A stretch of DNA of 64,000 nucleotides, from assembly GCA_958510875.1 (NCBI GenBank), contig OY294067.1, positions 151,354,962 to 151,418,961 on the forward strand. The letters run 5' to 3'. Position 1 is the first letter of the stretch, and every line of letters starts with the position of its first letter. This DNA comes from Endomychus coccineus. Its lineage: Eukaryota; Arthropoda; Insecta; Coleoptera; Endomychidae. Position numbers and translations under genes: made by a program. Below, piece by piece: positions 50,044-63,800 of the stretch. Below the pieces are notes generated by a model. It made no database searches, had not been told where the DNA came from, and was given only the letters and a program-made list of their open reading frames with translations.

Positions 50044-50690
50044 CAATGAATGGAAGACCACTTACGTATGTCTCCATAGTTGGAGGTGAATTGGAACCAC
50101 TGCCTCTTTCACTATTTATGAAAAATCCAGGAGTATTGAACGTTCCTGAAGGATGCGATACGGATGGAGATAAAATATGATTCCGTTGGAAAAAATGTCT
50201 CAGTACATTGAAAAAAGAACTCCATCAACGCTTTCGAACTGAATATTTGGCTCACCTAGTCAATCGAGTTCATGATAAGCCTAGTCGCCCATTAAGAGTA
50301 GGAGAGCTAGTTATTCTTGAATTGGGAGAGAACGATATTTGGGCCACTTAGAAGAATCATGAGGCTAATACCGAGAAAGGTTGGAATAGTTCAAGTTGTG
50401 GAAGTTAAAATGGAAAGAAAAGTTGTGTAGAAGCGTGTACAACGTTTGTACCACATTAACTTGATTTGAAAAATGAACCTGCTTTGGACCAGAAGAGAAA
50501 ACCGAATGGAAATGTGTTATGTCTATATTTTATTTGTGGGGTGATGTGAAAAATATCAATGTCTAAGGTTTTCTATTTGTAATTGAAATAATAAAAAAAT
50601 TTAGATTTCAGTACAATTTCCCATATGCGCTTATTCAGCATTTTCTAATGCCTTTTGTATATTGACTTTGGAAAGTGTACGTGAACTGAC
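50044..50690 (+). repeat. 648-bp tandem repeat of the BEL/Pao 3' end, unit B only
   Basis: AATGAATGGAAGACCACTTA occurs at 49396 and 50044, and the copy runs to GGAAAGTGTACGTGAACTGA, as at about 50030. It duplicates the integrase carboxy half and 3' flank with a few substitutions, one of which makes a TGA (AAAATATGA near 50174). Unit A has a single copy. Confidence 0.85.
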
Positions 50691-53600
50691 TTAACTCAGA
50701 ACAAACAAAACAAACATTATATTATAATATCTGTTTTCTGTAAAAAAATATTGAAACGCAACAGTACTATTATTGGCGGTTTGGAATATGGGGAATTGGG
50801 AAAACTGTAATGTTTTCCTGAAAATATAGTAGTAATACTAGTAATAGTACGTATTATTGAAATTATAGTAATTGAAATTCAATACTAGAGGATTATATGT
50901 TGGTTTTTTACGTTCTAATAATGACGAATTGGTATTAACAGCGGAGGATAGAATCTAATCAAAACAATAAATCAGGAAATAAATATCACGTAAATAGATT
51001 ACGTAGCTTTGAATAATGGTGAATAGATTAGGTGTCTTTGCTCATTATGACTAGGGGTATGGTTTTTGTGTTTATAATTTTCAAAGATTCTAGCAAGTTT
51101 ATTTTCTAATCTTTGGAAATTTACAAATGCAAAAACAATACCGTACTTCATAATGATCAAACAGACCTAATTTATCCACTATTATTTGTAGGTATTGTAT
51201 TTATTCCACGAATTATTGTTCTGATTAGCTTATATACTCCGCTGTTGATTTCAGGTCGTTTAATAGAACGTAAAAACACAACATATAATCCTATAGTAAT
51301 AATCCTCTACTTCAATGAATGACTGACCACAGTAATCCTCATTGCTACCTACCGATAAGTATATATTTGTAGTTGTAGTTATTATTATATATTATATCCC
51401 AACATCCAATTACCGAATAGGATTAACCAATACTCATAATAATCCCAATATTGGTATGGTAATGAAGTAATCGGAAACTTGATAATAGGAATAATCGAAA
51501 TCTGAGAATTAAGGAATATTATAAAATATGTTTCAATAAGATCTAAGAAATTCCCGATTCCTCTAAGATATACCTAATTTTTACACGTTCCAGTTCAATG
51601 AAATGTGAAATATTCGGTCTAGCAGATGTTGGAATATCTAAACTCTATATTTGTAATTTGTATTAATTGGAAAAAAAATTGAATTAAATATTCAAGTTGG
51701 TACTTAATATTATATTCTCTTGGAAATCCTAAATTCACTGTGTATAGTATAGCATACTGAAAATTCTTTAATTTTATGCACGTTATCTATAAATGCAGTA
51801 TACCAATCAAATTTCACATCTGTGAATCTGTGGTTATTAAAAATTTAAGTAGATATGCAAAGACCTCTATAAATTAATATATTCTGTAAATTTCTTTATT
51901 CCAGTTGTAGTATTAACATGTTTCCTGTATTTTTTCATAGATTTATATGTATCTAATGTAAAAATAGACGAAACCATTTTACAATCTGACCATCTGTTAT
52001 GAATTTGAACAATGACATTTATTGTTATTGACAGTAGGAAAGTAGTAAAGTACGAAACGAATACATCCCATCTCCGACAAGGTATATCAGGTACACGGTC
52101 GGTAGTTGAGTTTGGCAAGTATCGATTTACAAGTACTTAACTGAATTGCCGAATATATTTTTCGACGAGTATTCATTACTTCGATTCTCATAGATAGAGT
52201 AACGAGTACCCGAATAAAGAATAGTTAACTTATCTGACAAAACTTACGTCGTAAAAAGGACTTATTAAGAAAGCAAATTTCAGAAACTGGTAAGATAAAA
52301 AGGAGGTAGGCATTTAATTGAAGAAATATTGAGTATCCCAAATATGCATTGTAATCCTTGAATCTGTAATGTTGAGTGAATGATGATACAATATAAATTT
52401 CAACTTGCTTTCACAATATCCAGAATTATAATTGTTTTTGGGTACATGTCTGTATTTTCGGATGATCTTGAATATCAAAACATACAGTAAGAAACATTCA
52501 TTTCGCAGATAGAAGTCGAAATGCGGAGAATTAAAATGCAGTTACAGAAAATGTATATCAATCAATGCGGAAAGCAATGCAATTCATTGCAAAACTTTAA
52601 AATGAAACAAATGCGGACAAAAAGAAACCAGACATTAAAAAATAAATTTGAAAAATGGAAAAAGGAAAACATGAAACTATTATTGGAGCCGTCAAAAATT
52701 GTTGAACAATGAACAGTTTTAACAACAATAACAACATCATCTCGTGAATGGTCAAATAATACTATAATAAATCCTTGAGTTGGCTACTCAGAGTTGTAGA
52801 TCCAAAAATTATCTCTGCCATCGGCAAGAGCTGTAACGGAAAATTGAAAGTATTCCATTTAAAGGACAATTATTTCAGGAAAAGATACAGCATACAGCAT
52901 TTCTCTACTGTCTCTGGGAATTATCTTATTAACAGTACCTATAGAAGTAAACTCAAATTCACATCTAAATGCAGCTAGTGTTTCTTAGTTAAATGCTTAT
53001 TTGTATGTATCTGTAAACTGTAACTTTTCGAAATTCCTGATGATAAATAAAATTGATTTTTATTTCTTTTTAGTCAGTTTAATTTGAAACACTTGCAGGG
53101 TAAACGAAACACAAGGAAGAGATTTATGTCACTCCATTTTTTCTTTTGTTACTTGTATCGTTTTTGCCAAACATTTCATGAACCCTATCTCGTTCGATTC
53201 TTTATCAATATATTCTCGACTTTTTGAATTTAGGAGATGAAAATGCATATGCTTGACACAGTTTAATTTGGTCATGCATACCATGATATGATAATACTTC
53301 AATGTCAAAAACATCAAACACTGTAGCTCATACATAATACGTGCACCTTGACATAATGAATGCTTTGTTTGAGGTTGGCACTTCTCACTTTTCCAAATAC
53401 AAAATGCTTTTTCAGGTTATATAGATTAGATATCTCAACATTTGTAAAGAACAGCATAACAGCTTTTGATTTTCAGAATATAATACCCATCACGATGAAT
53501 ATTTACAACATACAAAGCATAGAGTAGGATAGTAGTCAAACCCTTATCACGTACTTACGTTAACATTTTCCTAAGCAATAATTTTTCTGAAAATATAATA

Positions 53601-54999
53601 ATATATAAGAACCAATACTCAACAAGTTTCTCAGCTGAATAGAAGATGTCCCATATCAAATGATTCATATCTGCTGAAGGAATTTCCAAATACTCAGTTT
53701 CAATTCAATTATTATTATAGCATAATTATGTAGGTACAACTTCTCTTCTATCTTTTATGCATTTTGTAGTAATGTTAATTTGAATTCAATAAACTCAATA
53801 ATTTCATCCATTTAATGCAGTCTGGTATTTTAATAAGAACATTGTAAATCATGGTTTATGAATATTTCAAATAAAACTAGCTTGCATTCAATAATAAACA
53901 AAGATCAGTATACAAAACTTATTTGAATGAATAGCGAACTTCCGCGTTTCGAATCGTTCGATGATTGGCGACGCCATTTTTTGGTTCAGCGACCTGGTCT
54001 TCAAGAGTCTTTCAAGATCTGAATATCTTAATTTTCTTTGTTGCTCTGATTTTCTCTCTATTGTTTGTTGAAAACTTTTTTGAAGCAACCTTTGGCTTAA
54101 ATTGAAGGGTATGCGTGAATCTAACTACCAAGAAAAGGTCCTACAAAAATCGTTAGATAGTTTAATAGAAAGGTCAGTTCATCGTCGCGAGACGAACAAT
54201 ATAGCGTATTATATATGGAAACGCATGCGTGGTCGGAGGGATTCATTCAAAACTCGAGAAGAAGAACCAGTGTTTTTCTTTCTTAAGCGCCATTCCTAAC
54301 CTTTTTACGAGAGATTGTATGTCCACTCTGCGCTAATATACAACCCTCACTCCCAAAATTTCGTCAGATAAAAATGTTACTCGACTCAATCATGTAGTTC
54401 AATGTTCTTGAATGGAGTGTTGAAGTTGTCATCAGAACCGTAAATTTTGAAAAAATGCGATTTACTAATATTTTTCTTGAGAATCGATAAGATAGCGAAA
54501 ATTCCATTTTCCCAAAATTTACGGTTCTAATGACAAAATTTAACCCTTCTTTCAAAATATTCTATTTGTTCATAAGACCTTTCCTTGGTAGTTAAATAAA
54601 TATTTCAAAAAACTGAAGTACAAGTTGGTAATTAAGACTTTAATATGTTGATAACAAATCAACGGTTGAGGATGAAAGGTCGTAATTGTTCTTAAAATAC
54701 GCGTTTTCTGTATACCTTCAATTTGATTTGATATTTTTTTATTTACGATACGCCGTTCCTTGATATTAGCAACAAATTTAGCAATAAATCATTGCTTAAC
54801 TTAAGCAAGGGAGCTCGCGGTTCTGAAAAAATGTATTCAAAGTTTTATAATCAGCTCATGTTTTTACATTGTAATTGACCATAATCTCGTAGCGGTCCTA
54901 AAGAAACTATTTCAAAAGTTATTCCGACTGACCAATGATTAAATGTATACTAATCAATGGTATAGGTTAGTCATCTCCACATACTTATAATTTAATGTT

Positions 55000-55523
55000 T
55001 ATTAGTATTATATTATATATAAAAATTCTCGGGAAATAGGTCACAATAACACTTTGTTTTAACTATTCGTCTTTACGTACGTTTCGGTCTCACGACCATC
55101 ATCAGAAGACTTACTATGTCTAAAAAGGGGGTTTATTAAAATTAATTATAGCACAAGCGTCCAAATCGCACAATTAAACTTCAATTAAAAGAGCCCACGC
55201 CGTCGAAACGAACAGAACCACGAATAATCGAATTGTATCGTCAGAATTAATGTATAAAAATTATTTTTTTGTAGTAAGAATCCGCTATTCAGTAATATTA
55301 TTAAAATATATGAGTGCATATTGATTGGTATTCTCACAACAAATGAGAAGAACGAAGTTATTTGTCAAGTATCTACTTTCGAAACCAGATGTGTAGGATT
55401 TAGTATTATAATAAGGGAGTGGCTACCGCCACGTCATCACGAGTTAGTTTTGACGAGTTAATCTTTTTAATTTGATTGTAATTGACTGTTGTTCTTTGCC
55501 CTTGTACAAGTTGTTAATAAATC
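55000..55523. mobile_element. Unit B-specific insert containing a PLE half-element
   Basis: Unit A runs directly from TTTAATG to TTGCACACATGTG, whereas unit B has about 520 extra bp. 55015-55245 is one arm of the 20077-20567 family (TTCTCGGGAAATA, hammerhead, GCCGTCGAAACGAACAG). 55246-55523 is unrelated and unrecognised, with CCACGTCATCACGAG and GTTAATAAATCTTG. No clear target-site duplication. Confidence 0.6.
55069..55110 (-). ncRNA. Hammerhead ribozyme-like motif
   Basis: Minus strand: GTCTT, CTGATGA, stem II GGTC/GACC with loop GTGA, GAAACGTA, AAGAC. The core and both stems are intact. Confidence 0.68.
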
Positions 55524-56889
55524 TTGCACATATGTGTTATCAAAGTATGTGTCGATTTCGGAGGTAGTACTAGTAATATTAATATCCCCGACGAACGTGG
55601 TGATAGTAGTAGTAATATCCCCGTCGAACGTGTTGGTAGACACTTCCTTATAACAATACTTTTGGCTAGCTATTTCTTTCAAGCTATATACCAAAGGGAC
55701 ATGTATAATAAAAATCAGAAAGATTGAATGATTATTTTACTACTTCAGCGTTGTTGGTTGTGTTCATTAGGTATTGCGCGCAGTAGAAAATCATTTTAAA
55801 TTGAGCTACTAATAATAAAACACTAGTAGGTGTAGTTCCGGTTACCAAAGTTATCTGCACCCATTTTGACAACGTTATATTTACGTCGTTCTGTTGGATT
55901 TGTTATGGGAATAAAAACGCAGAATAGCACAAAACTTATTATGACATATCTGAACCTCAGGGATTTTTTCCAGTCGAACATTAATTTGAATGTAAATTAT
56001 TATAATATGAATAATACAAAAGGTCTAAGTATAGGAATAAAATAGTAGTGATTTATAACTAATATTAATATTCGATTATTTTATATCAAAAGCAGTAATA
56101 TACTTGCTTTGTTTTGTACATACACATAAGTATCTATAAGCATTAGAACATTAATGATTATAATATTATGTATTTATTTGAATTTATTTTAACTCTGTTA
56201 ATTATTATCTACTGTCATTGTGTATATTATTATGTAAATGAACATGATAGAATCTCAAAATTTTAGGTTTTTTAGTTTCAGAAACATAAATGTTTTCTTG
56301 CTAAGAATATCCGGACATTTTTGTCCAGAGCTAGAAAAAAAACTGCAAGGTATTTGCATACTTTTCGTGAACATTATGATTATTGTTGGTCTCATTTCGA
56401 TTTTCTTTTGTGTTCTTCACATACGTCTAACGCTTTCACTAAATAATGAGTTTCAACAATTTTTGTGTTATTTACGTTTCATTTTCATAGCAAAACAACG
56501 TAAATATAACGTTTTCAAATGAGGTGACAGATGACTTTGGTAATCGAATGGCGCCTGAGTATACATATTATTTTCGTGCCTTACTAAAACTAGTTCTCGT
56601 TTCTCCTAATCGACCGGGAACCATAGATATTCTCTCGGTTACGTCTTATGTCGGAAATAATTGAAACCTTCACAATTTAAATCGGAGGATAGGTACAAAT
56701 GCCTCGGAGTTCTAACGAAAAGCAGTCAATTCTCAGTGGGTAGAGGTAGAATCGATTTAAATGGAGCAAAAAGTTGTGAGAATTTTTGAAGTGAAAACTC
56801 CTTTAGGCGCGTTGGACTATTTCAGATGAGGGGTTAAACCATGAGTCTGTCACGTCCCGTCACGCTGTAGCTATATATATTAGGTATTA

Positions 56890-57085
56890 TGTATACTGTT
56901 GCGTGCGCAACTGCGACCATGCGGGACTCGGGTCAGGTGTCAGGCAGTCTCTCTATACGCTTACACACGTGTGTATATCTCATTCGGTGTTGGTGAGCCT
57001 GCCTGTGTGAGCCAGTGCTCTCGATTATACGTATACATATACACTGCGTATACACACTAAAAACTGTATAAAGTTACAACAGCAC
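56890..57085 (+). promoter_or_regulatory. CpG-bearing, TATA-like conserved segment, unit B
   Basis: Counterpart of 43860-44060 with CTGTATAAAG near 57063. The TATA-like element and the CAGCACGCATATACTCGACG block are retained; several CpG positions changed. Confidence 0.3.
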
Positions 57086-58412
57086 GCATATACTCGACGT
57101 TATTCATTTACTAAATCCTCCGTCCTCGTGCACAGAAAAGTTATATTTTTATTGAATTTATTGATTGTACATTGTGTACTTAGTATCGTATCTACGTGCA
57201 AGGTTTTGAATATTGTGAATATAATTCTTGTTTATTATTAAATATAAAAATCTATTTAATTGTTGATTGGAATGGTGACAGTTGTGAAAACTGAAGAAAA
57301 CCTAACTATATTGATTTTCATTTAAAAATAATAAAATTGTAATTTCGAATGCTACAATAATTCAGAGATGACATAAAATGAATTGGATACTCCATAATGA
57401 CAGTTTTCACTTCTGACAGCAGTGCTCGGTGACTGCTCGTTTTTTTATTATATTTTATTTCGTCTTTTCCTTTTTAGAGCATTCCAATGAACGATTTGTT
57501 TCAAAAATTTAATATACCGGGTGGTCCAACAATGCGTTCAAGTATAATATCTCAGTAATTATACGAATTACAAGAAGATATTGAATACAACATTTGTAGG
57601 AACTGTAGAGAGCTACAAACTAAAATTACTCACGAATATAGAAAAAGTATATCTAGTAGCTTGTGATAAATTCTCATTGCTAACAAACAGCGTTTTTGTC
57701 ACTTGCTACTAACAAATAAATCATGTCAATCAAATTAATATTTCGGAGAGATGACAAAACGACTTATTTATTTCACAAGGCTAATCCCAATTTTAAAATT
57801 ATCTTTAGATTTTGCAAATAAGTTGATTGTATAACGACATAGAGGGTAATCTAAAATTGTAACAACAATGTACACGGTGTTTCATTGATAAAAGGTAAGT
57901 TTGGTTTGTGACGAACTAATGCGGCATCCTATATATTCATAAATAATTTTAGTTTGTAGGACTCTGCAGTCCCTACAATTTTTGTACTTTATACTTTCTT
58001 GTAACTCGTATGATAATTATACTTCTTTCAAATTCAGGACTCCAAGCTTCTATCTTTTGATTATCCCTTTGCATATATTTAAGGGTTTAAACTTGAACAT
58101 AGAGATTAACTGAAATTAGGTAGGTTATGAAAATGACAGATATTCTTGACGAAAGGCTTCAATATATTCCTTGCTCAAACGATATACTTCTGAATACAAT
58201 CCGGGGTTTCATTGTGCTCGTTATTAACTATGTATGAATTTCCGGGCAGGCAGGGATTCATAATGCTCTCTGCGAATGAATTTTCTGAAGGTTTCATATT
58301 GCCCAATGAACATAAGTATTCATATACTCCCTTTGGAGCCGGCTTCAAACTGACCATCAAGGCTCTGAATTGACCTTTACTATATCAAGAAAGGCTTCAA
58401 ACGGAGCTTTAC

Positions 58413-58414
<2 letters not shown>

Positions 58415-58468
<54 letters not shown>

Positions 58469-58490
58469 ATATATATATATATATATATAT
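58415..58490. repeat. (TA)n microsatellite after unit B
   Basis: A TA tract with two GTATG interruptions, joining unit B to the PLE. Confidence 0.96.
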
Positions 58491-58528
58491 GCTGTGTTGA
58501 GTTGCCGGGATATACTCCCTGAAGAGAA

Positions 58529-58570
58529 GACCTGAAGATGGCACATGAGATTGTGCCGAAACGTCGTCAT
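58529..58570 (+). ncRNA. Hammerhead ribozyme-like motif at the PLE 5' end
   Basis: CTGAAGA at 58532-58538, stem II GGCACA/TGTGCC with loop TGAGAT, GAAACGTC (predicted cut after 58565) and stem I GAC/GTC. Relative to 13084-13133, stems I and II are changed on both sides, so pairing is kept. Confidence 0.65.
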
Positions 58571-59616
58571 ATCAACGGTTTCTATCGAAACCAATCTACG
58601 ACAACGCGGAGTATATCCCGGCAACCCAACACAGCATATAACGCCGGCGGAAACCTGAAGCAGAACATAAATCAACTCTACGGGAAGAAGATAACCCACC
58701 AAACCAAGACAAGCAAAATCCTAAGAAGAACAAGTCGTGCCCTGATTCGAGAATCCATCCAAGACACAAGAAAGATCCTGGACAAAACCAACAAGGAGTA
58801 GACCAGCTGTCGGATTTCCGTTCCCAAACAGACGCCGAATGGACCACTGCCAAACAGAAGAGAAAATTTGAAGAGCTGAAGAGGACTCAAAGGCCCAACA
58901 AGGAGGTACAGCGTTTGGACATCAATAAACTGGTGTACAATCTATAAAGTTTTTCTCTAGACAACAACGCACAACGTATCCTTGCCAAAGGTCCCAACTA
59001 CGCTATAGCACCTACGCAGATTCCTACCGAAGACATCATTTGCAGTGTAGAAGCCTCAATAACGAGTCTTCCATCCACTTCTGCTGGCGCCATACGACAG
59101 GATGTAGTCCGAATTCTGAAGAAAGCAAAACCTCCAAAGAAGAACCTGACACGAGATGAACACCATGCTCTGATGGACCTAAGAGCAAACACTGACATCA
59201 CCATACTACCAGCAGACAAGGGCAACGCAACTGTAGTAATGGACATCAGAGAGTACGACGACAAAATCCAAACATTATTAGAAGAAACAACTTCATTACT
59301 TGCCGAACATGTGAGAAAAACCTCACATGAAATCGATTTTGACAACACGCGAGTCCTAGCCAGCCTGGAGCACAAAAGAAAATGCATCATAAGAGAAGCT
59401 ATCGAAATCGAGAAGCGACCTTCAAATCTTAATACAAGAGATGATACACAGAGACTCCCAACTGCTTGGAAACCAGCCCTTCAACCACCCAGGAGAACAG
59501 TCAACCAGACTAACTCAACGGACCGGCAAACTCGCTCGAACGCAACGAACCGAGAAAATCAAATCAAAAACAAGTTCGTCCAGTCTATCCCGGATCTTGA
59601 TGTTTCTCCAGCATGA
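58538..59616 (+). pseudogene. PLE ORF fusion of amino end and carboxy tail
   Basis: 58538-58801 reads as PLE leader-coding sequence (NLKQNINQLYGKK, RRTSRALIRES). After a frame change it continues DQLSDFRSQTDAEW, RRPNKEV-like text, then VYNL followed by a TAA near 58944, then NAQRILAKGPNYAIAP and LTRDEHHALMDLRANTD, ITILPADKGNATVVMD. This is the N-terminal part of the PLE reverse-transcriptase region, up to the ADKG motif. Immediately after YDDKIQTLLEE comes AEHVRKTSHEIDFDNTRVL and IIREAIEIEKRPSN, the extreme carboxy tail of PLE proteins after GIY-YIG. The RT palm, including the usual metal-binding Asp residues, and the endonuclease are therefore deleted, with the frame kept (59173-59616 open). 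Confidence 0.82.
58577..58610 (+). ncRNA. Conserved hairpin plus ACAACGCGGA downstream of the hammerhead
   Basis: The hairpin GGTTTC/GAAACC (loop TATC) at 58577-58592 is followed by ACAACGCGGA. The 12910-13194 palindrome has GGTCC/GGACC at 13134-13149, then the same ACAACGCGGA at 13158. The stem is kept while its bases differ. Confidence 0.5.
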
Positions 59617-59640
59617 AGGATAGAAGAATGGATTTTGCGT

Positions 59641-62600
59641 ACAAAAAATAGGTAATTTTTCTCTTGAACCCAACCTCTTTCATTACTCAAGAGCCGCCAC
59701 TGGATCTTTAACGTACGTAACGTGCGATGATGTCCACACACGGAACTTGCTGTTTTACATCTCATCTGAAGAAAGGCACTGTTAGATATTATCTTGGCTA
59801 AAGAATATCACCAACCTATGCCTGAGATATTTGAGAGAGGAAACAATCAGTCGTAACCCGGATACGAGACCGCATCGCTGGATTAGACGGAAATCGTGTT
59901 AACCACTACAGGTTGAAAGGTGTCATCTATCATGACAATCATGATATTATACGAGCCCAGAAATGAGGTTGAATAGATGTCTCCCGGCTACACTGATACT
60001 ATGATAACAGGAGTTTTATGTGTAGCAGTGTGAACAGCAAGAAATTGTATGGAACCCTTTCACCACATTAGCTGAAAATGTTTTCCTTTGCTTGCAACCG
60101 GCGGCCAAAGTTCACGAACTATGATGACGATGACGTCACCACCGTTTGAGAAATGGAATATCAAAACAAGACAGATTTGACATTCTTTTTCACAAACAAT
60201 CATATATGGAGACGCAAATGAGACAAAATCTCGCGACATTTTGACAAATGTTGACAATTGTCTGACAAGTGCTTAAAAAGTGTCTGCCAGGTGCTTGAGG
60301 AGTGTCTGACAGTTTGACAGAAGTATCTGGCATTTTGGCAAGAATCTGGTTTTGTGAATTCAAGAATTACTTATCACGGGGGTCGGGTTGTCATATACCA
60401 TGAAACAGGAAGCGGGTTATGAAGTCAACACTTTGTCACACCGAAAGTTGGGACTCTATTTCATATTCTCAATCTACGTAATGTCCTGAACAATAATATT
60501 TTAATTATATAGAAATCGGCACTGCCGACATTTGGCAATAATGGTTTGAAATTCCATCTTTCAAGGTATAGCTCCATGAGTATCAATACGCAGAATGTGA
60601 ATTTTCAACTTTTTCAGGTAAAAATTCAATATGGCGTTTGAAAATTAGAAAAAACTTCAACTATAGTTTTGTGGGTATCAAATGAGAGGACTCGACGCAT
60701 GAAATGTGTATTTACAACTTCAAGAAAATCTAATGTGAGCTGTCAACTTTCGTTCTTTGTTATAGCAGCCGGCGACCATAGTTCATAACCGTTGATCGCC
60801 GGCCGGCTTACATGATCAGTGACAATATGTTCATATCATATTGACTCACTATTTATTAGTTTCCCGTCATACTATGATCTTATCAAGATGTATTCACCTC
60901 AAGGGCCACATTTGAGTCCATAATTCATTAGTTTGTAAGAAAATGAGTTATTACCATATTGTAGAGCCTGCTAACTTTCACTAATTTGTCTGAAAGTATT
61001 CCTCGTATTTCGATGCTAGCAACCGGCGATCATAGTTCACGATAATCATGACTCCACCACCTGTTTGAGAAATGAAATATCATAATAAGCGTCTGTCATG
61101 TGTTTGACAGGTGTCTGACAAGAGTCTAACAAGTGCCTGACAAGATGTAGTTTGACGGGTATCAAATAGCTAGTAGAGTACAAAATCGTCATGCTACCTA
61201 TTATTGTCAAAACATCTTATGTCATAAGAATAACAAAATATATCAGTCATGGTGGTAGTGTACGCTAGAAACTACATCATCCCATATCATAGTGTGATAT
61301 CCCGGAGATTCATCCTAAATTAGATAACTTACAATATTCTATTTTCTTATGTCATGTCTATGTTTATTGCTTACAGACATACAACATATATTTGTTATTG
61401 CTTATATATCATCATTAATAACGTGTCGACAAGGTTGTGACCCTGCATGCATAACATGAATGTCAATGCCGGCACGTAGGCCGAACTATCAGGAGAGGAA
61501 CAAGGATTCTCCCTTGAGAATAGATATTTAAGTCCTAAGTCGAAGTCGTAGAGAGTCATATAGTAGGTATTTATAGTCATAAGTAAGTCAGCTAGCTGTG
61601 ATAGTTATAAGTTATTAGTGTTCGTACTATGTAGTGAATATTAAACCGATACATCACATTTCGTAACCAGTGTTGTGATTCCAACCATCTGCTCCTATGT
61701 CCCCACCTTCCACATGATACTTCTATCATAACGCAGCACCAAACCTGCTAACTGATCAGACAGGGCGACACTGTCAGCCCTACCAATTAGTATTTTAGGG
61801 CCATCCATGACAACCTTATCATCAGATATTATATGGCTATCCTGACAAGTCCCTTCTTCAAGGATCGGATATTATAATACTTCACGAACTAAGGTCGAAG
61901 GATGATGAGGTCACCACCACCAGTTTGAGATATAAATATCAAAAATTAATAATTATAACATTCATTTATTTGGAACATTCCATATTCATTGGGTAGTATA
62001 TCATTTAGGGCAAAATCCTTTGTTACCCGCCAACAATAATTCGACCGTTAAAAATTACATAGTCATAGTCATAGAGTGAATAATAGGAAGAAATGTTGGA
62101 GCATATAATAATCACTAATAAATGGATATGAATCATCTTATTTTCATAGAAGCAGACATACAGGTTGGCACTCATTCACTATTATAGAAATAACTGTAAT
62201 AATGATACACAATTTTTTTTATATTTCAATATCTTATTCTCATGGAAACATACAGCCAGAGGGACACGCGACTAGTGATAATAATAAACTGATTTCCCAA
62301 TCAAATAATTGTTAGAAAAAGGGAAGCATACCCATAGTAGGTCTGCAAACCACAAAATATTGATAAAGACTACCTACCGTATGAAGTATGGGCATGTGGG
62401 AACCACACTTAAATCAGTGCTGTCAAGCTATGTAGCAGCGTCGTGCTGTCAACTTATCAAAATAACAATGTCATATACAAATAGCCGTATCTTTTTTTGG
62501 ATATTCGATCATTTTATTTTCGTCAAAGCATACAGCCAGACAGATAGAAGTACACACGAATAGTAACAATGATACAGATTTTTCAATCAAATATTTTTAA

Positions 62601-63009
62601 CAAGACTCCAGTTTGAATCTGCATCAGCGATTCTAGACCAGGTATTAAAACCCGCTCCATAAACTTTTGCTTCCAATAGCATAGGTAGGAAACTCCAAGT
62701 GGCAACGTTATCGCAGGTTAGATTGTCAAATTGTTATATATTTTGAGGAATACTAACCTAGTAAACGTTATTTTGAAGTTAATTTTTATAATTGATTGAT
62801 TTTCTTATCACGGTCTTATTCGTTCTTCGATTTTAGAAAAGAAGGAATAGCTACTCAGTGCAGGATTGACTGCTCTAATATGTTCCTTCTTCAAGAATAT
62901 CAAAGAACAAAAGAAGCCATGAACATGAAGCATGTAAACTCGCGACATTGAGAGAAACAGGTTACTACATGATCTCAACGCTGGAGCATCACCTGCAAAT
63001 TGTTCCTTC
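59641..63009. other. Anonymous DNA with dispersed short repeats
   Basis: No gene recognised. A short module (TCACGAACTATGATGAC then CACCACC then TTTGAGAAATG) recurs near 60105, 61035 and 61885. Runs of TGTCTGACAAGTG-type units lie at 60250-60330 and 61085-61145. ORFs at 60060-60257, 61395-61580 and 62309-62563 show no family resemblance. Confidence 0.5.
61420..61700 (+). other. LTR- or promoter-like segment
   Basis: Contains a TATTTAAGTC TATA-like site near 61526, many AAGTCG/GTAAGTC half repeats and a late AATATTAAACC polyadenylation-like site near 61637. These look like an LTR, but no paired copy, terminal TG/CA or primer-binding site is visible. Confidence 0.25.
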
Positions 63010-63800
63010 TTTCAGACAGTAAGACAGTGAGATAAGCTAGCAGAGCCACATGAAGATTCAAGTTTGAGGAAAGTAATTCGGGTGCTAAAATTATAGGCTC
63101 TTCAATTATGACAAGAAAAATGCATTTTATCCTGTCAAACTCAGTGTTTCTTCTATGGCTTCAGTTGAGATCAACTGTAGGTTGGCATGAGATCATAAAT
63201 TTGATGAAAATAGTAATTAGATACATAGGAATTATAGGCTATTTATAGGATTTTTTGAACACAACTACAAATTATCAGGCACTTTTGTTTAAGACGGGGC
63301 AATGCTGACCTAAGATAAGCTAACAAAGCCACCTAAGAATTCACGTTTGAGGAAAGTAATTCGGCTGCTAAAATTATAGGCTATTCAGTTACGACAAGAA
63401 GAATGCATTTTATCCTGTCAAACTCAGTGTTTCTGTGGCCTCGGTTGAGATGAACCGTAGGTCGGGATTATATCATAAAATTTGATGCATATAGAAAATC
63501 CTCACATAGCAATTATAGGATATTCATAAGGTTTTTTTAGACACAACTACAAATTTAAAATAAAAAACTGAGGGTCTGACTGACTTAAGACAAGCTAGCA
63601 GAGCGACCTATAAATTTACATTTATGAAAAATAAGTCAGGTCCCCATTTATAGGCTTTTCGCATGATGTGACAAGAAATATGGTTTTTATACAATCACAT
63701 TTTTTTTTCTAGGCTTCTATTGCATGTATCGAGCTGAAAAAATTCTGCTCGGAACCAAAAAGCAATTACGTTGCAGAGTATTTATTCAACTCATTTTGGC
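63010..63800 (+). repeat. ~280-bp tandem repeat, about 2.7 units
   Basis: CAGAGCCACATGAAG-type phrases at 63041, 63324 and 63599, and TTATCCTGTCAAACTCAGTG at 63127 and 63409, give periods of about 275-283 bp. The third unit is the most diverged and incomplete. 63801-64000 is anonymous AT-rich DNA. Confidence 0.8.

Larger units (their letters stand above)
58491..59640 (+). mobile_element. Internally deleted Penelope-like element
   Basis: It starts at (TA)n with an inverted leader piece: 58501-58518 pairs perfectly with 58608-58625 and brackets a hammerhead-like core. The leader and an ORF with one frame break and one stop follow, and the 3' end of the PLE ORF is joined directly to its beginning. 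There is no reverse-transcriptase or GIY-YIG core, so it is non-autonomous. The 3' boundary is not certain. Confidence 0.75.

Noticed and set aside
58175..58380. Minus-strand 61-codon ORF also open in unit A (45304-45483)
   Set aside because: Over the shared stretch the four base differences I could count all change amino acids, and no family is recognisable; chance openness in recent duplicates is enough.
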